Source: Maylandia zebra (taxonomy: Eukaryota; Chordata; Actinopteri; Cichliformes; Cichlidae). Taken from it: a stretch of DNA of 64,000 bases. Both the position numbers and the translations under genes were made by a program. Below, piece after piece: positions 1-24,415 of this stretch (position 1 is the stretch's first letter; the number at the start of each line of letters is the position of its first letter). A model generated the notes under the pieces. That model was not told the DNA's origin, did no database searches, and was given only the letters and a program-made list of their open reading frames with translations. Location: assembly GCF_041146795.1 (NCBI RefSeq), contig NC_135168.1, forward strand, positions 17,345,370-17,409,369. Direction: 5' to 3'.

Positions 1-30
1 GATCTTCTAAGCCTCCCTATACCTTACCCA

Positions 31-130
31 AAAAGTTAATTCTGTTGATCTGGATGTATTGATTTCAGTCGGAGAAACGTTTCGTCACTTATCCAAGTGA
101 CTGGGATGAGTGACGAAATGTTTAAAGTAA
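31..130. repeat. Dispersed fish repeat fragment with a foldback
   Basis: A 10-bp arm at 80-89 (tttcgtcact) is the exact reverse complement of 109-118 (agtgacgaaa), with a 19-nt spacer. Sequences of this type, with GAAACGTTTC-like blocks around paired GTGACGAAA words, are common scattered repeats in fish genomes. The family name is not certain to me. No coding content is visible. Confidence 0.5.
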
Positions 131-240
131 TCCCTGTTGACCCTTTAATGGGCTTTGGTGAGATGCCTCCATTTATTCTTTCTCTGAAACAACCCATTTT
201 ATCTCCTCCTATTTAAATTAACCTTGTTCTGATAGGCAAA

Positions 241-830
241 CAGTGAGTGTCTGCAGTCGTAGAACATGGTGGAGGCTCTGTCATGGTTTGGGGCTTTATT
301 TCAGCCACAGGTGTTGGAGATTATTGAAATTAATGGAATGATGAATTATTAATGCAGAGAAGAACCATTAGATTCTGATCCAGCATGCAATACCAGCTGA
401 TAACAACAACTTAATTTTTAAACATGACAATGATCCCACACTGCCAGGGCAGTAAAAGCATGCATAGATAGAAAAAACACACAATGGAACACTATTATGG
501 GCATTGACCGCTCGCAGGAGAGCCTGGACAGCAACATTATTGAAGCAGTGTGGGATCATCTTGATAGAGAACAGAACAAAAAGGCAGCCGACCTCCAAAG
601 AAAAGCTTTGAATATCTTTCAAGAAACCTGGGCAACTATTCCTGAAGGCTACTTAAAGAAATTACAAGAAAGCTCAGGCTGTGTTAAAACATGGTCAAAT
701 ATTGACTTTCATCCTTTTTAGAATAGCATAAGCTCTGTTTTTGTCATATATGTTCCACATTTCAATAAATTGCTGCACTTATTTCCCATTTTCAAGTAAA
801 ATATTAAGAAATGAAGTGTAACTCAAGACT
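241..830 (+). pseudogene. Relic of a Tc1/mariner-like transposase
   Basis: A decayed copy of the C-terminal half of a Tc1-like DDE transposase. Near 265-305 the plus strand still reads HGGGSVMVWGFIS-like residues. Near 415-440 it reads FKHDNDP, the segment around the second catalytic aspartate. From 497 to 721 a 74-codon open stretch reads SNIIEAVWDHLDREQNKK followed by a LKKLQESS-like block, which is the DxNxIExVWDxLDR region before the third acidic residue and the C-terminus of this family. Stops and frameshifts separate the blocks, so it cannot encode an active enzyme. No terminal inverted repeats were identified. It lies 3' of the last anxa5 exon seen here, so it is intronic in that gene or in flanking DNA. 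Confidence 0.75.
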
Positions 831-1077
831 TTTTCAAAGTACTGTATACAAAAAATAAGGAAAACATAGTAGTCCTGTAAAAACAATGGAATTAGACATA
901 AAAAATAAAAAAAAACCCGGCTCGATTAACACCAGTGTAATTGGGTAATAATAAAAACAGTGATTTCTTGTTAATGTAGTGTTGAAGTTGCTTGAATTCG
1001 CTGGACAAACTCACAAAGCTAAAGTGGAAAGCCAGCTCTTGCCATGTGTATTTTTATCTCATGTTCTTCCTTCTTAC

Positions 1078-15920
<14,843 letters not shown>

Positions 15921-15923
<3 letters not shown>

Positions 15924-16145
15924 GCTTTTTTTTTATTGATGATTGAAGATAATGGCTGTCAACTGAAAGGAAACGAAACAATTTTAAAAAATATTGAAAC
16001 AAAGGCTTAGATTCACTGGATTTATTCAAAAACAGTATAAATCGAGTGGAATTACTCAACAGTAACAAGTTTCTGTTCTTACCAACTGATGTCTGTCTTC
16101 TCCTCCACACAGATGATCTGGAGTCAGGTACGCTCTTTATTTTCT
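15921..16145 (-). promoter_or_regulatory. anxa5: anxa5 5' noncoding exons and probable core promoter
   Basis: The start codon sits at the end of a 42-bp exon (15962-15921) preceded by a TTTCCTTTCAG acceptor and followed by GTAAGTG. A probable untranslated first exon ends at 16083 with the donor GTTG|GTAAGAAC. About 30-40 bp upstream of a plausible start site near 16105-16110 there is an A/T-rich AAAATAAAGA block (minus strand, about 16133-16142) that could act as a TATA element. This mirrors ANXA5 in mammals, where exon 1 is noncoding and exon 2 carries the ATG. The transcription start is inferred, not seen. Confidence 0.6.
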
Positions 16146-16149
16146 TCCC

Positions 16150-18240
16150 CCTAAAACTCCTCCTCACTAAGGAAAGCTGACAAGATGCACATCCTCATCT
16201 GCAGGTAGTGTTGCCTTTCACTGACAATCAAACGTGAGATGGTTAGCTCATGCTTCAAGTCACCTTTGTGTGACTTTTATTAAGCGGTTAAAAATTTCTA
16301 CAAATTTTCACAGACAGCAGTTGTTATTTTTTAGAATGTGTGATGCTGCCCAGCAGCTTTGATCACGTATTTAATTAATTTGAACTCTTTAAAAAATTGC
16401 AAACATGTTAAAGTTCCACCAGTCTATCTGAAACTGTTAGTAATACATTTTTTAAATCATTTATTCTTTCCTCTTTTCTTATGTTTTTTTTTCCAAGTTT
16501 TATTACTAGTCTTGAATATTTTTGTTTCCAAGCTTTTCTGCGGGTAAACTTTGTTTGCACTCTAGAAATACATTTTCTTTGTTTTAGTGGCCCTATGATG
16601 GGGTTGATTATTTGCTTTAAATTATCTTAAATTTAACCCTGACTAAAGTCTGTAGTACTCTGTAGTTCTTTATACAAATGCTCCTTTGAGTTTGACAGTT
16701 AAAATAGTTGTATTCTGTTTTTATGACCAACAATTGGCTGAGGTGGAGCAAATTTGATATGTTTTGGACAATACTGAGTAGTTTACAAAAATGCATTCAT
16801 CATCATATAGCTTATATATATTCTGTATAAAATCCTAATTAGCAATTAGGTGAAGTATAATATAAGTGAAATGCAAAAACCGAGTTTTCTGAAAGAAGGC
16901 CAGAAGCTTTAAGATGTGTATTGATTCTTTTGTTTGTTATTCTCACTTCTTCTCTTGTTTGAAACTAAGAACTGCAAAACCATTCAGGGCCCTGTTTAAT
17001 TCCATTTATGGTCAACTTCCTGGGGAGAATGTGCTAAGTATAGTATGCAGGAGGGGAATGTTTGCAGGATGTGTTGATTGTAGGAAATAGTTAAGATTCA
17101 TTTAATTTATTACTCTATTGTTATTTCCTGGAATCAGAGGCAATACTGTCATTACAGACAGGAGCTGCAGCATTATTTTGTGTCAAAAAAAGCAGGTGCT
17201 GCAGACTTTTTTCTAATTTCTTGTTTTTTCTCTTTTTTTGATAATTTTTTATTAGTTTCAGTCAAACTAAATATAAAACACTGATCCACTTGACCTGATG
17301 AACAGTTTAAAGGCTCTTTGTTTCTGCCCCACCACTTAGCCATGTCTCACATATTGTACTTGGCAGTACTTGGTTGCCTTCCACCCAGAAACCAGAATGG
17401 CATATGAGAAAATGTCTTTGGGTGATTAATAGCATGTGCCCATAATTACTCCAGTGTCTTGAATGAATGCCTGAGAGAGCTAGTGTTCTATTAAATAATA
17501 AATCAGTATTTTAACATGCAGGCTTAATTCAGTGTTCTTTCTGCCTCTGTCTACATTTAGCTTTTTGTTTCATGCTCTACATTAACATGGTTTCAAGCAT
17601 GGCTACTCAGAGGTTAATGTGCAGACAGGACACAAAGAGGAGATGCTTGATGGCTGATAGGAGGGAAGGGATCAGCGGCGCAGCTCACATATCATTATAG
17701 TTGTCTCCTTCGCAGCAAACCTTAATTAAAGTGAGCACCTGTGAGAAGATGGGAGTGTGAATACCATCTCTGAGGTGATCCAGTTACGGAAGCTCACAGT
17801 TTCATTTCACAGTCTCCCAGGCTGACAAGGAGCCAATTTCCTTGATTCCCACATAAACAAGCGTATAGCAGCTAATAACAAACATATCAGATTGAATGGA
17901 GATATTTTTCAGGTAACTGAGATATCGTCTACTCACCAGAGGCAGACATACACAAACTAAATGGATTATGTACTTCTCTGAGTATTTAATATCTCACAAT
18001 CGGATAAGCTACAAGTGTTCATATGAAGTGCTTGGATAATATGTGCAGTTTTTACAAAAACTAATTTCTCATTCTTTCTCTCATGTGATATGTGCATGTA
18101 GATAATGACTGTTAAAAACGCTACGGACACTGAATTACAATTCATATTTTTAGCAAAATCCTCATACAGTGCACCAAACTTCATGCCTGGATTAACCTAA
18201 AAAAATATTTTAGCTGATCATCTTTATCTCTCAAATGAAA
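16150..18240. other. Intergenic, anxa5 to smim43; nothing firm
   Basis: Upstream flank of anxa5. The 17680-17850 stretch is less A/T-rich (TTAATTAAAG, CACCTGTG and GGTGATCC words) and could be a conserved element, but sequence alone cannot show this. No exon with splice sites and family similarity was found. Confidence 0.4.
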
Positions 18241-18249
18241 TGTTTGGGG

Positions 18250-18287
18250 TTTTTTTGTTTTTGTTTTTGTTTTTGTTTTTGTTTTTT

Positions 18288-18319
<32 letters not shown>

Positions 18320-18321
18320 GG
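18250..18321 (+). repeat. (TTTTTG)n low-complexity run followed by 23 consecutive G
   Basis: T-rich hexamer repeats pass directly into an unbroken run of 23 G (18299-18321). It could fold as a G-quadruplex, or the G run could reflect an assembly or sequencing problem in a homopolymer. Confidence 0.9.
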
Positions 18322-18974
18322 TGATAGTTTCAGATACATATCTATTTGTAATGATTTTGATTGTAAGCTGTAAATAAAGTAAGTAAGTAAACAAAAGATG
18401 GACATAACTTCAGGTCTGAAAAGTAAAACCAGTGCAAAAGTTCTTTTAATCTGCACTCCATCAAATGGCAAGCAGGGAGCTCTGAATGCCAGTAACACAC
18501 AACTGTAACACACACATATATATATACACACAAGTCTGCAAGGGATTTTCCTATAATTTCCTACCAATGACAATGTGATGGATGACATTGGCTGTCTTAA
18601 AAACATTGATGTCATTAGCTGTGTTTAACGACTATAATTAATCTAAGCCTAAATAAGACAAATTGCAATTTTTTCATTTGCAAAGTGTTAAAATATGCAG
18701 TAACACTATATCTATTAATATGTGCAATAACTAATAACTAATAAGTCTTTTTTTTCTGCCTGTAACCTAACTAATTTTCTGAATTTTAAAGATTAATGTA
18801 AAAAAATAAAAATAAATAAAACAAGTCAAGTCATACAGAAATCACTGCTGTTGTGGTTAAATTCAGACAGTTAGTGATTAATGATACATATGTACTTAAA
18901 AAGAAGCTTACATAAGGAGACATACTTGGTCATACTGTCTGTAAGTTGAAGACTAGTCCAAAAAAACATCAAAC

Positions 18975-19600
18975 ATTGCCATGAAAAAGTATTTGCTGCT
19001 TCCTGAATTCTTATCTTTTTCACACATTTGTCACTGTGATCATCAAACAAATTCTAGTAATGCCAGTTCATACCAATTGCAATTTTTTAAATGATGATTT
19101 CATTTCTTTTAAGAGAAAATAAGCTATCCAAACCTTTCTGGCCCTGTGTGAAAAAGTAAAGGTCGCCTTTGTTAAATCATGAGTTAACTGAGATTAATCA
19201 AAATGTTTGGACTCTAGTTTCAGCTCTCAAAAAGCAACACATCATGAGACCATCTAAAGAAACAGCTGAGAAGCAAAGTCCTTGACAGTCTGGAAAAAGT
19301 TACAAGGTTTGCATTCCAGCTAATCACAATGAACCATTATCAACAAATGGAAAAAAAAAAAACTGGAACAGTAACAAAATTACTAAAGTCTAACAAGATT
19401 TCTCCAAGAGCACATCAACAACTGATGTAAGAGGTCACAAAAGAACCCAAAACATCATCCAAAGAACTCCAGACCTCACTTGTCTCAGTTAAGATCAGTG
19501 TTCATCATTGATTCCCTGTTATCACAAATGCTTGATTGCAGTTCTTCCTGCCAAGGGTGGCACAACCACTTATTGGTTTAGGGAGCAATGCAACAGTGTG
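18975..19600 (+). mobile_element. Degenerate non-autonomous Tc1-like transposon
   Basis: The left part reads AAAAAGTATTTGCTGCTTCC and later GGCCCTGTGTGAAAAAGTAA, the terminal and subterminal words of a common fish Tc1-like family. The middle (about 19285-19345) preserves CAGTCTGGAAAAAGTTACAA and an ATTATC..CAAATGG block, decayed codons of the transposase DNA-binding domain. It ends near AAGGGTGGCACAACC and TTTAGGGAGCAAT, an inner piece of the opposite end. Much of the transposase is deleted, so the copy is dead. Confidence 0.7.
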
Positions 19601-19639
19601 CCAGATAGTTTGGATAGTTTGTTTTTTTTTTAAGCATTT

Positions 19640-20870
19640 AACATGCGTTATCTTTGTCTTATATTAAAACTATTTTCATGTTTGTTTGATCAGAAACATT
19701 TAGGTGAGACAAATGTGCACAATGTTTGGCACAATTTGTGTGGCAGGAAAATCATGTTAAAACCAAAGTTAGTGAGTTAACCTTGTTTTTTAAATTGCAC
19801 TTTCTAAAATCATATATGACATTTATGTATTAAAATCTATTTGTTTTTATATGAGAAAACATCTATTGATTATTTATCATCTAAATCAGTGATCCTGCAA
19901 ACTGCTGGGAAGTGAAACCAAAAGTCAGCAGTTTCTTCCCATTGCCCTTCCCAAGTTGTCAGCTTTAAAACCAAATCACTGAGAGATTTTCATTCATGAG
20001 CGGTGTGCCATGCGACAGCTGTGTTACAGAGCTCTGTGTCTACAACTCAATATATGCAGTACTGAATGACCGACAATAAGGTCTATCATCAATCAAAGGG
20101 TCACCATAGATCACATGTTTACTACTTTCCACAAATTACAGCTTTGCTGAGGCCAGGTTCAACTTGTGTCTTATACCTTTTCAGGAACGTTCATCATAAT
20201 ATATTAAAAGAGCAGATAAACTGCCTCTACTAAGAGGAAACCATCCACAGCTCTTGTGTATGAAGCCAGTGAATAAATGTTGTGCTAGATGCAACATTTG
20301 CGATTTGGGAACAAATAGACTACTGTCGTGTTTGAGAGCAGACTTAATTTAGACAAATATTCATGAAATGTAATCTTTATTTTATTTTTATTTTTTAGCT
20401 TTTTGGGGGTTGGGGGTAGGGGGCTGACTATATACATAGTTAATTTCCAATAATCAAAGATGTAAAGTACATAAAACTCCAGCTAATATTTCTGATAATA
20501 AATATATTTTATTAGGATTGACTTTAGCTTTGCGCTTAAACTACAGCATAAAACTATGTAAGCATGTCAGATTAACAGCATTTTAGAATATATTGTTTAT
20601 ATAGAAAACGCGTCTTTTTCGAGGATAAATGCAAAATAAGTAAATTTAGAAATTTATTAATAAAATCAAGAAAACAACACTTGAATATTCACTGAAAATT
20701 AAAAAATGCTAGCCTACCCATTTTACAGGTAATGAATTTTATTAATTTTTTTCCAACCCAAATGTTAAAAATACCAAAAAGAACAAAATCTTTGTCCATA
20801 AAATGGTTAGTGTTTTGATCAGAGTTTACCTTGGTTTATATTTTATTATTATTGCCAAGCAGGTGTTTTG
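19640..20870. other. Intergenic, nothing recognised
   Basis: A/T-rich sequence with short homopolymers (for example T-rich 20380-20400). No protein similarity, RNA gene or complete repeat that I can support. Confidence 0.4.
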
Positions 20871-20879
20871 AACACGTCT

Positions 20880-21092
20880 CTATTTAAAAAGTGTATCTCT
20901 GGTCTCAGAAGATGAGTCCGATTCAGCAGTTTTGTTGCTCTTTTCAGCAGAATTCTTCATCTTCATCAGATCAGATGCTTTGATTATTTCGTGGTCATAG
21001 TCTAACTCTCTGTTGTCTGCAGCATAGACTCTACAGGAACCTACACCGCAGATGCTGCTGCTTTTGACTTTTTCAGGATTCAGATTGATTTG
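20880..21092 (-). other. Unassigned 71-codon open frame, possible orphan last exon
   Basis: The minus strand is open for 71 codons and ends in ETRDTLFK-stop. The composition looks protein-like: a CGVGSC cluster, then charged NRELDYDHEIIKASDLMK, then a Ser/Glu-rich tail. It resembles the cytoplasmic tail of a membrane protein, but I do not recognise the family. Upstream on the minus strand is a 19-A run, which is a poor acceptor context, and I found no partner exons in the 21.1-22.8 kb flank. It may be a gene remnant or chance. Confidence 0.25.
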
Positions 21093-21119
21093 CACTAAGG
21101 TTTTTTTTTTTTTTTTTTA

Positions 21120-22690
21120 CGATATATTGCAAATAAAGAGATCATAGTATTGTAACCAAAGGAGAATTTTAAGCTCAAAAGCACATGTGCAAAATAAATC
21201 AGAGCTGGCAGAGCTCTGAGTTACAGCTGGAGTGAGCAGATAAACAAACTGTTATTATTTTGAAATAACCCGTGCACAAATCTGCTGAAGAAAAATCCCT
21301 TAAGATTCACTGGTGTGAAATTAGCTGAGAGGTGGCGAAGTGTTTTCAGACATGTCTCAGAGAAAGTATTCACAGAAACAGCTTGACACCTTGGAACACT
21401 ATGCTTCTTTGCTTTCTTGCAGAGAGCCACATTGAAAAATTTCTACATCCATCACATCTGCGTAAGTGACCTTTAGTAGTTTTGGCAGCTGGATTAGCCA
21501 TGCTACCCCTTTCTGTTTATTTCTAGTCAAAGATGTAAGAAAACCTCCAAATTAGTTGACTTTTAAATATAAAGTTAATGTAGGAATGCAAATATTTACA
21601 GATCTTGAGAAATCTTAACAATATTATTTCTGGCAACAATGATTTGCAAGAAATAACTTGCATCACACAGGTACACTACATATGAATAATGGGTGTTTTC
21701 ATTATTGTGTTGAAGTATAAGGAAATCAGCTGCCATTGTGTTATGAACATGCTCCCCTCTAGGTTAACAGGATATTGATCCTTTTGGGACTATTCAATCA
21801 TTCAAAGCCTGCATGACCTCCTCTGACTAATGACTGAAGAGGAATAAAAATAAAACACAGTAAGAACCACAGGTAAATGGTAAATTAAAGGAAAACCCAA
21901 CACAAATTATCTTGGCATTGACTCTGTTCCTGGAGCTGAACTGAAGAGATGAAAGTCTTTCTTCCGAAAGATATTTATGCATTTGATGATTTAATGTTTG
22001 TGTTGAGCATCTATCTGGTGCTGTATGAAATCTGGCGATCAGGAAAGCCATAGTGTGCACATTATTTTGATATGCATCAGATAATTCAGTGATCCCTTAT
22101 GTCATCCTGCAAAAGATCACTCTCATCAGGACATAAACATGTCCTTCAATAAGTGGAAAAGTGGACTCCACACTTGGCAGTAAAATAGCTTCCTATCTGT
22201 GGTCAATAGATCAGGTGTATTGGCCACTTTTACATCCCTGGGAAATGTTAAATGGCATTAACCCTGTGAGTTCTTTTAGTTGATATTAGCTTTCTCACCT
22301 TAAGTCTCATGACACTTTGCCCCTTGATATGTACAATACTTAAAAATAAAGGTGGCATAGCACCTTTTATATATTTCATCAGCAGAAATCCTTAATATTC
22401 CTCCTGCCAATTCACGAAAATGAGATGAGTGCAAATTGGCCTACTGAATGCACTGCTTTAATCAGCATGGATCAGGATGCAGATTTAATCTTGGCTTCTG
22501 CTTTTACTCAGCAGTTTAGATGTTTGGGCTATGGCTGTCTAAATACACTTAATAGCTCTTGCATAAAATTAGCGGTAATTTTAATTACTGAAGGAGAACA
22601 CAGATAAGGCTCCCTGCTTCACGCTTATCTGAAAATAAGCAACATATAAAGCTGGTAAAAGAACAAACGGGTTTCTATGAATAAAATCAT
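21120..22690. other. Intergenic / smim43 3' flank, nothing recognised
   Basis: No exon, RNA gene or identifiable repeat. Short open frames on both strands lack similarity or splice context. Confidence 0.4.
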
Positions 22691-22695
22691 GAGCT

Positions 22696-22701
22696 TTTAT
22701 T
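22696..22701 (-). terminator. smim43: Candidate poly(A) signal of smim43
   Basis: AATAAA on the minus strand, about 140 bp after the smim43 stop codon. It is the first canonical signal downstream. Confidence 0.5.
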
Positions 22702-22838
22702 ATTTGTGAGGCAGTTTCAGCACGAGTCCATAACAGATCATTTTTAAAGTAATTTTCTTACACAGTTCTGCAAAGGCACAATCAAGTACGCCAACATGCC
22801 TCAGTCCTGGCAGTGTTTTGGCAGATTTGTCCCATATT

Positions 22839-23072
22839 TCACAACACACGCTCCAACCTCTGTTCAAAGCAAGGCTGCCTAAAAGAGCGAACGGGCTGCA
22901 GCATCGATTTTGCCACCGAGTTCCTGAGCTGTTTGAGAAGCATCCAGAGGAGAAGCATCATGAGCATCAGGAGACCGAGAAGCATCCCCACGTACAAGCT
23001 CAGGTTCCAGCCCCAGCCCAGTGCCAGCGGCAGCGACGTGGACGCCACAACAAATCTTCTGGGGGCAGGCAT
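22839..23072 (-). CDS. smim43: Small integral membrane protein 43 (micropeptide; human TMEM155/SMIM43 locus)
   Basis: A single-exon frame of 77 codons from the first in-frame ATG (MPAPRRFVV) to the stop. Residues about 22-45 form one hydrophobic segment (LSLYVGMLLGLLMLMML...), followed by the basic juxtamembrane motif LLKQLRNSVAKS. WNLSLY at the membrane entry and KQLRNSVA after it match the mammalian SMIM43 pattern (WELNLLLY...IKQLKNSVA) as I recall it; the rest diverges. The position between anxa5 and ccna2, on the same strand, agrees with human 4q27. The fish N-terminus is longer than mammalian SMIM43. The ATG at 23072 has a weak context (C at -3), so initiation at an internal Met is possible. 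In mouse the orthologue has been described as a mesendoderm micropeptide affecting glucose uptake; function here is by homology only. Confidence 0.8.
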   Translation of the reverse strand: MPAPRRFVVASTSLPLALGWGWNLSLYVGMLLGLLMLMMLLLWMLLKQLRNSVAKSMLQPVRSFRQPCFEQRLERVL

Positions 23073-23374
23073 GGGGTTAAGCAGCAAGCCACTCTTTACA
23101 CTACCAAAAATGGTCTTTAACAAAGTTAGATCTTAGGAGTTAAACAGATGTTATGCCGTAGCTGCACGAGTCATCATTCAGCCAGGTATCCAGCCGTTTA
23201 GGCTATGTTATAGAATTCCCATCAGTTTCCATGGTTAAATCCTCCCGTTAGTCACAAGTGCGTGCAGTCAGTAATAAAGGAAACCTGCTGAGAGAGTGCA
23301 TGCTTTTTGAGCGGTCCATGCTTCTGAGATGAAAATCCTTTCTGCGGCTGGGCTCCACTTCCCCTCTCCTGTCA

Positions 23375-23445
23375 GACTCCTTGCACAAAGCCAGCCTCCC
23401 AATTTATCACGATGGGGAGCGTGCAATACCTTCAATGCTATTGGC
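23375..23445 (-). promoter_or_regulatory. smim43: Candidate smim43 core promoter
   Basis: On the minus strand a GCCAAT box (23445-23440) is followed 32 bp later by GATAAATT (23408-23401), a TATA-like block. This would place transcription start near 23370-23380 and give a 5' UTR of about 300 bp if there is no intron. It lies in a locally less A/T-rich segment. Inferred only. Confidence 0.4.
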
Positions 23446-23884
23446 CGACTAACTCGCGTTCAGATAAAAATCAAGCCGTTGTTGAATGACAAGTGGAAAA
23501 GCATTTAGTTTGAAACAAAAACTCCAAACACGGGGTGTGTGTGTCCTTATTTTCCCCTTCCCTTGTTGAACAGAACCTTAAATGCCTTGAGGGGCTTTTG
23601 ATATTTCAAAAGCCTACTTATCCTGTTGTAAGAAAGGCTGCACAGGAAAACCTTACTGGTTTAAAGAACTGACTTTACCTTTCCCATAATTACCACTCCT
23701 CAATGGCACTTTGTCCTCAATTCAAACAGAAATCCCATTTTGGATACCCAGAAATTAGTTTAGCCTTATACAAACAACCAGGGCTCACATTCCTAAGCTG
23801 ATGTAAGCTTTTAAGAACTTGTCCTCTGCTGCCCTCTTGAGTCTAGGGTGTTGATAAAGCATCAGAAAATGTATTTAAAAGAAT

Positions 23885-23890
23885 TTTATT
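23885..23890 (-). terminator. ccna2: Candidate poly(A) signal of ccna2
   Basis: AATAAA on the minus strand, 526 bp after the ccna2 stop. The intervening 3' UTR contains A-runs at 24033-24061 and 24099-24113 (U-runs in the mRNA). Confidence 0.5.
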
Positions 23891-24025
23891 TACAAGAGCC
23901 ATAGTTTAACAGTGCAGAAGATGTCCCAAAAAAGCTTTCAAGACACCAATGTAATCAAATGACTCAATGACAGACAAACTACACTTTAATCTGCATCCCA
24001 TTAGGCCAAATGGTCCAAGGTTACA

Positions 24026-24032
<7 letters not shown>

Positions 24033-24061
<29 letters not shown>
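24033..24061 (+). repeat. Poly(A) tract in the ccna2 3' UTR region
   Basis: A run of 29 A on the plus strand, so a U-run if transcribed with ccna2. A second shorter run follows at 24099-24113. Confidence 0.95.
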
Positions 24062-24062
<1 letters not shown>

Positions 24063-24415
24063 CGCAACCCTGCACCCTTGCTTAGGAAACTAAGCTAGAA
24101 AAAAAAAAAAAAATTGAGGCCACAATCTGTTCTGTGGGTTTAGGTACATGTGCAGGTCAATTAGCAACACTGAGGAGCCAAGTAGCCCAACAGTGCTATA
24201 AAGCCTATAATTTGTCTGATTAAAACTTCTTGATTTTGCCAATAACTGTAGTGTGGCATGAATCTTAGACTTTACAATATAAAAATTACAAAAAAAAAAA
24301 AGTCAAAACATCTAAAATACCTAGTGCTACTCCAAAAAGAGCAGGGCATTTGATATTGTGGCACACATCATTAAGTGACAGGGGAGTACAACATGGATAG
24401 AAGGGAATGAAGTAG

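Noticed and set aside
1-1070. Further 3' exons of anxa5 (repeat 3 and 4)
   Set aside because: No annexin-like residues with splice sites found left of 1078; this stretch is a Tc1 relic and unassigned DNA.
18181-18615. 144-codon minus-strand frame
   Set aside because: Runs through the poly(G) and T-rich hexamer tract (Pro and Lys/Thr runs); no similarity.
22813-23136. Two plus-strand frames of 107 and 100 codons over smim43
   Set aside because: Shadows of the smim43 coding sequence; the minus frame carries the family motif.
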